The position numbers and the translations under genes were made by a program. A stretch of DNA of 64,000 bases from Nymphaea colorata (Eukaryota > Streptophyta > Magnoliopsida > Nymphaeales > Nymphaeaceae): positions 24,570,131-24,634,130 of the forward strand of contig NC_045140.1 in the NCBI RefSeq assembly GCF_008831285.2. Reading direction: 5' to 3'. The first letter of the stretch is position 1; every line of letters begins with the position of its first letter. This document shows positions 55,783-64,000 of this stretch, piece after piece. The notes under the pieces were generated by a model. It was not told the origin of the DNA, made no database searches, and was given only the letters and a program-made list of their open reading frames with translations.

Positions 55783-56719
55783 ACTATGGAGCATGGCTTT
55801 AGAAGCAAAGGCAGGAAGTAATGTAAAGAAGTAAGATCAGACCCTCCCCATCCAAGCTTGAAGTTTCTCAGCACAAAGAATTAAAGTATGGGTCTTAAGT
55901 GGATCTTAGGACTGGCCTAAGATTCTTAGTTTGATGAACCATATATTTTAGCATGGATCTTTGCCCACATCAATACACGTATTCAGCAGATCTATAGGTT
56001 TCAAATCCCGAGCAATCAAACGCCGCCTCAGAGTCATGAAGCATGTGACTAGATCTAGAAATCAACAAGGCATACCGTGCATCTTTTGATCTAACCACGC
56101 CAACCTACGTTCTTTTACTGAGTCGATTCCCCTGTTCAACACAAGGTCTTATGCGCTTGCAACATATGATCGAAAAGCACCTTTGCAGGTGAAAGCTCCC
56201 TTCCATGCCAAGCCCAAGTTATGTGTTTGCAAAGACTCCCAACAATAAGGTAGGGCTTCATCATCCATATCTCCGACATCCCTTGAAGATAGGACGAATA
56301 GTGGCTAATCTTTCTGTGGGTTGTAATCTTCTATAAATGTTTCTATTATTGATTGTTGATGAGGCTAAGAAGATTCGCTAACTATTTTCCGCTTATTCTT
56401 TCCAAAATTTGTTATGAAAAGATTTGTCAACATTGCCATGAGGTCTGTTATCTTGCCTCTAAGCTTGGTTGAACCATGTAATCAAGAGCATGGAAGTCTA
56501 ATGAGAGAAGGTATCGTCATCGTCGATGTAGGTATATATGAGGCCGAACCACGTAAATCAGGCATCCCCCTCTTGATTTCTTGTTTCCCTATGAGTGTGT
56601 CCATTGTTATCGCTTCGTTTCGAATCATCCTAGTGTTCATCCTTCTTTATTTGACCTCCACTTACGGAGAAAGGATTGTATCATATGGTACGCAGAATGG
56701 CTTAAAAATTTATCCTCAT

Positions 56720-57005
56720 GATGTCAGGAACAAGGCCCTGTCCCTCTCACTTATGACATCAAGATAAGAAAACGAAGAAGATAAAGAAGAAGGAGACAAT
56801 GATTTTTACGTGGTTTGGAGATGATATTCTACAACGTCCATGACCACACAAGGCTTTTTCAGTATCAAGGAGAGAACTAAAGATACAAGGAACTGCCCAG
56901 CTTTTATCACCATCACATAAAGATCCAAGAATTCAAGGAACAACACCCCTTGTTATCACTATCACAGAAAGATCCACCAATACAATGAACTACTCCCCTC
57001 AAACA
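56720..57005 (-). repeat. Copia LTR-like relic
   Basis: Carries TTTTTACGTGGTTTGGAG (56803-56820) followed by ACGTCCATGACCACACAAGG, the terminal sequence style of plant copia LTRs. It is the counterpart of 44196-44450. Confidence 0.55.
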
Positions 57006-59189
57006 TGGGAACTTTTTATTTTTAGATTTTTCCGTTTATCAAGGTAATTACTTCTCAATAACTTTTACGTACAAACAAAGTTATATAAGCTTGCAATTTC
57101 AAATTTCTTCAAAATTTGGGCTTTATAAATCTGTAGTTACACATCTAATTAAAAAGAACTGAGGACCAAGTTCTAAATTTTTGGACTTCATGCATCAGAT
57201 TTGTGTTGATTATCAAAATGTTGCACACGGTTAATTTTCCCATTGAATCTGAATAAGCTCATACATATTTCTTTTTGTTATTTACGACCACAGGATTCCG
57301 GTGGCATCACGGCAACATTCTCTTTCAGTGAATGTGGTTTGAATAATTTTATAAGAATGTGCTTTGAGCAAGAACAATACACAAGAAAAAATACAAATCT
57401 CATCTGTCAATGAGTTGTATTTAACTAAAAAGCAATACATTATCACGCCTGAGTGTCTGGCCGGATTGGCATCTTCCTGCCAACAAGCATCAACTTGAAA
57501 GAGTACTGAAGATCTATAAGGGCTTAATGCGCCTTATGAGACGATAAGTGGGGGCACGAACAAGTGTAAAGATGAGAAGCTTGGTTAGCCGGTGGCACCA
57601 ACCTGACATGTGTCGATGCGTGCCACGGCCAAGGCCGAAATTCCGATTTATTTTCCGACACAAGTGCCCCTTGAAAAAGAAAAGACGACAGAAACAATAG
57701 AATGACAGCGTTTCGTTTACTTTCTTTCAATGTGCTCTTTATCCTTCAAATAGCATGTATACCCATGTCGCTGAAGTTCATGTAAAACAACACCAAGGTA
57801 AGATTTAAAATGCATCAATCATGTGTTAAAACAACAGATGAATGCACTTAACTTGATTACGACTATCAAAAATGGTGCCTCCAGCAGGCTAATTAGGCAG
57901 AAACAGGTTCCGCAGTTCTCGAAAGATTGCATTTATTGAATGTAGTGGCTCCATGTTTTACTTCATTTCACCGACAGATTGCTTCATAGTTCTTCATCTT
58001 CTCACCAGCTGGCCTGAACTGAAAGATTTCTTAGATAGATTGGTTCATCATAATTCTACTTCACTAGTTTATACATTTTTGCTGCTGCCCAACGTAATCC
58101 CTTTGCCGAAGGTTCCAGGTGCGGCTATTTGCCTGTTTCATATTTCAAGATAAAAGTTCAAACACAATGCAATTTGAAATATTGGGGTTTATATTTAGCT
58201 ATTTGGTGTGTATGTGGTAAAAATGAAGAAAACTCATATAAACTATTTTGGAGGTGTGAGGAAGTTGAAAAACTGTGCCACACATCATGGCATTATCGTT
58301 CCCCAATGGCATCATATCGTTCTATTTCACGTGATCTTCTTTTTGGTCTGGTACATGTTTGGAGATCACAGCGATGATGTTTTCTGTGGCAAACTTGACT
58401 CTGTTGCTTTTGGTGGCAGATTTGGATTATGAGGAACATTGTATTCTTTCCAGGAGAGGTTTATGATTTCCAGGTCTTGCTCTTTAATCTACGGACTGAA
58501 ATTACTGCCATCTTTGGGTGTGTCCCATTTAAAGAAATTCTTTTCTGCTCTCTCTCTCTCTCTCTCTCTTGTTTAATGTCCATTGCCTGCGGAAATAGTA
58601 AGTCAGGTATCAAAAGGTCCTCAGGTGGCGGAGAACCCTGCTCTACTACTCTCATGTGCATGAAAAGGACGAGATTGCAGTTCTTTTCTCTCTCTCAGCG
58701 ACATCAAAGAAACTTGTAACCTTCTTATGTTTACCGTGGAAAAAGCAGCAATCCAGGATAAATTTTTTGCCCGTTAGGGCTTGCTCATCTCCTGGCTTAG
58801 AGAATGAGAAAATTTTCGTTCAATTATTTAATTCAATTTAACGAAAAATGAAAAACCTAAATTATCTCCTCCCATCACAAACCACGGTGGGTCAGCAGCA
58901 CAACACACACCACCACCCACTGCAACCTTCCGCGCCCGCACCCATTCTGTGTCCCACACTCCGCAACCCACTTCCGGTTGGGGGCCCCTTCTCCTCCTCA
59001 ACACCAGCTGTCTCTCCTCCTCTTGTCTTCACATTTAGAAAGTGATATAAATACATCAATTAAATATCCAATATATATGTATAAATATATATATAATAAG
59101 TTTATTTATATTTATATTGCTGGTTATCACAACCCCATCAAGACAAAAGCATTTATAATTGCCATTTATAATTTAATATATGATACAGA

Positions 59190-59460
59190 TTTAGAAGTTG
59201 TTGAGGTACCCCCAACCACTCTGTCCCTATTCTGCGTTCTGCCTTTTCCTAATCCCTACTTTGTCGTGTAGATCCTTCTTGTTTTTTTGTTTTCCTGCCT
59301 TCCAATCGGTGAACCTTTTTTCTACCTTCTTCTTTCATACCCTTTTGACATTGCCTCCAGCCGTCGACGTGATCCTTCGAAGAAGTTGAGGTACGCCAAC
59401 CTCTCTCTCCCTATTCTGCCTTCTTTGGTTTAGTAATCCCTACTATGTCGTGTGATTTTT
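59190..59460. repeat. Imperfect direct repeat about 190 bp apart
   Basis: GTTGAGGTAC(C)CCAACC...CTCCCTATTCTGC...AATCCCTACT(T/A)TGTCGTGT occurs at about 59197-59270 and again at about 59385-59452. Non-coding. Confidence 0.75.
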
Positions 59461-62400
59461 CTGCTTGTTGCGTGAAACAACACTGGCAGGCTATTTTCAG
59501 GGACAGGTCTAAATATACAAGTCAGGCCCCATTCCTTGCTTTCTTTGCATCAGATTTTTTTGTTTTCCCTTCTAGCTTTTAATCTTGTGGAACTGCTCAT
59601 TGTTATTCAGCATGTCAACAGAGGAAGATATTGATCCTGAATTCTAATCACTCTGATCAGACTAAGTTTTGTTCAGTTTTGGATAACTTAGCATATCCAT
59701 AGAAGGAACGATATGCTTCTAGCCTATATGTGTTAATTTCAGAAACAAATTTGACTTGCAGATCAGACCCTTCTCATTGCTCTATTTGCATTAGAGTATT
59801 TCTACACATCTTCTACTGATTCATATCTGATTAACTGCTTTTTTAATCCATGTGATCATTGGTTAATGCATACAGATCAAAATGTGTTTGCAGATCAAAG
59901 GTGCAGGTAGCCTTCCACAGAAATTAACCTTTGCTGTAATGATGCTTATCTAACACATGCAAAGTTCTAGTGATTTCCAACAAATCCTACATTGTTATTA
60001 CTTATATCAGTATACCTGCACCTTTGCCAGCAGTCCAATGGTTTGTGTGCATGCATGGTGCTCTGTTAAACGATGCGGGTGCTGATGGTGCTGTCGCCAC
60101 TGCCGGATGTCGATAGAGACAGGCACCTTCAACTTTCGGTTGGTTGGTTCATATTGGAAGCATCTCCCTATATAGAAGATAGATCAGCAGTGGCTGCTTT
60201 TATTGCTCATGACTCTCTCTCTCTCCCTCTAGCTTAGTTCTCTCTCTCTCTCTCTGTCTGTTCAGTTATTTTGGAACCCAAAATTTCTTTTTCAAGCTGG
60301 AGTTTCAGACTTTTTCTTCTTTTGGTAAGCTTATTCAACCACCCGAGTTCAAAGTTTTAGACTGATGTGGGTAAAGTTGAAGCTTTTTGTAGTTTAGGTT
60401 GGCAGTTGTCGTTTTAGCTAAACAATTTTCCGTCTAGGTAGATCAAATTTCCTTTTTTTTTTCCTACTAAAATTTGAGTGTCTTTTGGTGCAACTGCAAT
60501 AAGAAAGAGGGTACTCAAATCTCAAGTTTTTTGCTGGATTTGTGTTGCCTACTGCGTTGCCCAGAATTACTGAGATTGTGAAAGTTTATTTGTTGGCTTA
60601 CGTTGATATAAAAGGCCCCTACCAAACGGAGTCTTTACTGATTCTGCATTTTGTTGATTTGACTAATTACTATCTACATATCCGAGGAAGTTTGGTCCTG
60701 CATTTCGTTCCAGTTCCTGTAGAACTGAGGACTGAGAATGGGACCAACGGCACTGCTGCATTTGGTTGAGCAGCAGATATTTGCACCCTTAGCATATGTA
60801 TCTAGTATTTCTTACTGTTTGATAAACCAAGTTTGGATAATGAGTAATGTAAACCAGCAGCAGATATCCCACTCGTTTCGTGTGTCCAGGGAGGCTTCTT
60901 ATCTGTGGGGAACCAACCACACAATCTTGATCTCCAAAAACGATCGAAACAGCCATTCGTAGTCAAGAAAGTGAAACCACTTACTTTGTGCAGTGAGATG
61001 TTTAGCATGGAACGGTTCTTGCGGCAACGGAAAAATAGAAAATGAAATGAAATGGGTCCATATTGTGGCGGTTTTTATGCTATTAATGGGTATCATTATG
61101 CTAACTATGTCATGTGGATGTCCCATTAAAAATGTGGGTGTATCCACGTGAAAATGGAGGAGAAAAAAAAAATATCTTACAACAGTCACCGAAAAAGTAT
61201 TTCTTTCATTTTATTTTATGTACCAAACACAGTTAATTTTACCCTACAAAAATCTACCATGCAATCAAACATGACCTCTTTTTGAAGGAAGGAATTTTCC
61301 TTCTGTTTTTTTTTTTCAGAATTATTTTTCATGATAAATTTACCATGTTAAATTCTTCCCTCCAATCAAACGGCATGTCCTTGAAATATCAAAGGTGTCA
61401 TCAACAAATGAACCACCGAGATTGATGCAGGTTACATTTTATGAAACCGGTATCACTAACTATTGAACCCTGATTTACACGAAATCTAATTTTAGTAGAT
61501 AATTTTTGTAATTTCATATATCTATATGTTCTGTGTAGGTCTGTACAGTTAGGCTTGTAAGAAGACACCCGAACCCGGTGCAATGGGCATAATAACCAAT
61601 TTGGTGGTGGCTCTTTAATTGTGTGTGTGTACATGTGCACGCATGTTTCATTCTTGGTAAAAATATTATTTTATAGAGATAGATGAACCATCTAGGGTGT
61701 GTCACGTAGAAACGAGGCCGAGCAGACCCAATCTTTCAATTGAATCAAACTAGCTATTTAGGAACAATGTTTAAGATCCACACACAATCAGGTTCGACCA
61801 ATATTCCTTTCCTAATTATGACTTTTATCCTACCATGTATCCGAATCGAAACCCTATAACTGTGAACCAAACCAAAACTTAAACCTAAATCCAAATCTAA
61901 AGACCCAATTAACTCCAACCCATGTACCTAATCCACTTAACACTAAAAACCCAGTTCTCCTTCTTGGGCCCTCTTTCTTCTTTATGAAGAGCCAGCTGAC
62001 AGGCAAGCAGAGAAAATTCTTTTTTTTTTTTTTCGGGTTATAACGAGAGGGGTCTGGTACCCTGGGGGATGAGGGAAGGGTTGGGGCTTTTGGTGGGAAT
62101 GTTCAAAGAAAAGAAGCCCATTTTTTTTTTAAAGAAATTAAAGTTCAACTCTGCAGATGTCAATTCCAGAGTTTAAACTTGCTTTAGATCAGTTTTTTTC
62201 CAACCTGTCGACGGAATATTCTATAAAGATATCAAAACTATTCCTTGAAAATTCCATTTTTTTATATCATGGGATCATGTATCAGGATGCCTAAGGCTAA
62301 CAAAATCAATGACCATCTCTTACTACTACCTCAAATAAGCGTGTACATATTTCCATTCTTCAAGAAATAGATTACCAAGCCCATTCACTCCCAATCAAAG

Positions 62401-62539
62401 TGTATACAGGTTGCCAAAAAGAAAGCGGAGATATATTTACACAGATGAAAAGCAATAAAGTAGGAGATGCTTTGCATCGAAACATAGAACAAAGAACTAG
62501 GTGCAGCAATTCTAGATCTGCAGCCCTCTGACGAATCAT

Positions 62540-63021
62540 GACATTGAAAAAGAAATATGAAGGATGAAGATGATGAACAAAAGAATTAACGTGGTTCGGA
62601 AAAAATTCCTACTTCCACGACTCAGTCATCAATTTCATGATGATCTGGTTTCCTTAATACAGTATTTATACATTGCTATGTCTGATTCGAATTTGAATCA
62701 GTTTCCTTGAATTTCTCCTTTGGTTTTGAATAGGAGAAACTACCATTCTCCTGAAATCTTTCATTATTGTGAAGAGGCGTTTTCGTTGCTCGTCCGATTG
62801 GCTTTGCTTCCATAGTTGTTGCTCTTAATTTGTTGGAATTCTGTTTTATTGCTGGAGCCTTATCAAGATGCGTTTTAGTCTCTTGACGCTCATTGCTGAT
62901 TTGATTTCCTGCCATCTTAGTTACACTTGATTTCCTGCAGTTGTAATCCACGCCTGATTTCCTGGAGTTATGAGCCGTTGGAGACGCACCTGAATTTTTG
63001 GAGTGAGCTGGTGCGTTATCA
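62540..63021 (-). repeat. 3' LTR of the copia element
   Basis: Starts on the element strand with TGATAACGC directly after a polypurine tract (63022-63033, GGTTGAGGGGGG type). It ends at about 62540 with TCA, giving a short TGA/TCA terminal inverted repeat. A TATA box (TATAAATAC) is at 62662-62670. The 5' LTR and target duplication are outside the window, so the inner end is approximate. Confidence 0.6.
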
Positions 63022-64000
63022 TCCCCCCTCAACCGAAGGGAAGGTTGCATATGTAAGCCAAGATGCTGAGTGAGAAAGGTGAGGCGTTGCTGAGATAAAG
63101 GTTTGGTAAAAAGATCTGCAAGCTGACCTTCGGTTGTGACAAATTGAGTATTCATATTTCCCAATGCGACTTGTTCACGAACAAAATGATAATCAAGTTC
63201 CAAATGTTTCATACGTGAATGGAAAACTGGCTTGATAGTGGTATGTAGTGCTGAAATGTTGTCACTCAAAAGAATAGGAGCTTTGGAGAGATAGACACCG
63301 AGATCTTGTAAAATAAAGGTAAGCCATTTAATTTCAGCAGCAGCTCCGGCGAGAGCCCGGTATTCAGCTTCACAGGACGAGCGAGCAACGGTCGATTGTT
63401 TCTTAGAGCTCCAGGATATACAATTTGGACCAAGGAATGTGCAGTATCCGGAAGTCGATCGGCGTGTATCTGGACAGCCCGCCCAGTCTGCATCAGAGTA
63501 CGCTCGGAGAGTCAAATCTTGGGATTTATAGAACTGGATACCATATTGAGATGTGCCTCGAACATAACGTATAATGCGTTTCAAGATTTGAAAGTGTTTC
63601 ATTGTTGGGGCATGCATGAATTGACATGCAAAATTGACTGCATAGGAGAGATCTGGCCGTGTAAGTGTCAAGTACTGAAGTGCCCCTGCAAGACTTCGAT
63701 ATGTTGTAGCATTGGAATAAGGTGGATCAATTTCCTCAGAAGATTTGGAAGCGACAGTAATAGGCGTGCTCACTGTTTTACATTGTTGCATTTGCGCTCT
63801 AGAGATAATGTCTTGAGCATATTTAGACTGATGCATAAACAAGCCATTGAAAGTCCGTTCAACTTGAAGTCCCAAGAAATAATTCAGATCACCTAAATCA
63901 TTCATAGCAAATTGTTGTCTGACGGTGACGAGGAATGACACTATAAATGAATGAGAATTTCCTGTAAGAATGATATCATCAACATATAGTAATAGAATAG
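62676..64000 (-). CDS. Copia pol, C-terminal part (RT palm to RNase H), partial
   Basis: Open to the right edge; the 5' part is outside the window. The first visible codons encode [12 protein letters not shown], with the RT catalytic YVDD at 63975-63986. Then come [28 protein letters not shown], and RNase H motifs [22 protein letters not shown] and LLSDN, ending in [14 protein letters not shown]. Pol reverse-transcribes the element RNA inside virus-like particles and removes the RNA strand. There is no internal stop. Oddly, the frame continues past the polypurine tract and about 115 codons into the 3' LTR before stopping at 62676-62678; the extra part is low-complexity and Lys/Asn/Ser-rich. 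Confidence 0.9.
   Translation of the reverse strand, partial: ILLLYVDDIILTGNSHSFIVSFLVTVRQQFAMNDLGDLNYFLGLQVERTFNGLFMHQSKYAQDIISRAQMQQCKTVSTPITVASKSSEEIDPPYSNATTYRSLAGALQYLTLTRPDLSYAVNFACQFMHAPTMKHFQILKRIIRYVRGTSQYGIQFYKSQDLTLRAYSDADWAGCPDTRRSTSGYCTFLGPNCISWSSKKQSTVARSSCEAEYRALAGAAAEIKWLTFILQDLGVYLSKAPILLSDNISALHTTIKPVFHSRMKHLELDYHFVREQVALGNMNTQFVTTEGQLADLFTKPLSQQRLTFLTQHLGLHMQPSLRLRGDDNAPAHSKNSGASPTAHNSRKSGVDYNCRKSSVTKMAGNQISNERQETKTHLDKAPAIKQNSNKLRATTMEAKPIGRATKTPLHNNERFQENGSFSYSKPKEKFKETDSNSNQT

Larger units (their letters stand above)
54039..62539. other. Intergenic, no gene recognised
   Basis: ABCC promoter side, then AT-rich DNA. Contents are the inverted repeat copy at 55584-55782, an LTR-like relic at 56720-57005, a direct repeat at about 59190-59460 and CT tracts near 58545-58570 and 60210-60260. 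Open frames such as 56414-56767 and 58978-59271 lack family motifs. Confidence 0.45.
62540..64000 (-). mobile_element. Ty1/copia retrotransposon, 3' part (runs off the window)
   Basis: The minus strand carries, in order from the right edge, the RT active site, RNase H, a polypurine tract and a 3' LTR. The rest of the element lies beyond 64000. Unlike the relic at 13.8-16.9 kb, its frame is intact, so it is a younger insertion. Confidence 0.88.

Overview
The window is nuclear DNA from a flowering plant. Spliced GT-AG (and some GC-AG) genes lie far apart in AT-rich intergenic DNA that carries Ty1/copia remnants, small inverted-repeat elements and many TA, CT and GA microsatellites. The predicted proteins match plant-specific families: a PUB30/31-type U-box protein, an ACR ACT-repeat protein, LCAT-like 1, and a plant ABCC transporter. 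The species cannot be fixed from the sequence alone.

Seven protein-coding genes can be supported, and six are on the minus strand. From left to right they are: an intronless U-box/armadillo E3 ligase (163-1473); a four-exon EngB-type organellar GTPase (11417-13387); a seven-coding-exon four-ACT-domain protein of the ACR1/ACR2 type (17530-21703); a two-exon LCAT-like hydrolase (25265-26951); a four-exon small basic, probably nuclear protein (41949-42797); and a nine-exon ABCC transporter that lacks the N-terminal TMD0 block (45127-53989). The only plus-strand gene is a small single-exon plant-specific protein (35860-36327). I rebuilt splice junctions by keeping reading frame and family motifs across exons. 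Each spliced model is an uninterrupted frame.

Transposon content: a decayed Ty1/copia pol relic on the plus strand (about 13795-16925) separates the GTPase from the ACR gene. A better preserved Ty1/copia element on the minus strand runs off the right edge, with a 3' LTR at about 62540-63021 and RT/RNase H to 64000. Two LTR-like relics (about 44.2 and 56.75 kb) share that element's terminal sequence signature. A MITE-like element with nested inverted repeats lies at 39841-40171, and a CACTA-like terminal relic at about 31590-31817.

The genes do not form a pathway or operon. They are separate housekeeping and regulatory functions: ubiquitination, organelle ribosome assembly, amino-acid sensing, lipid deacylation and transport. 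I found no sign of a new multi-gene system. The most unusual points are three GC-AG introns among 21 coding introns, a roughly 200-bp segment of an ABCC intron repeated in inverse orientation upstream of the same gene, the TMD0-less ABCC architecture with a TATA box close to its start, and the copia reading frame that runs through the polypurine tract into the LTR.
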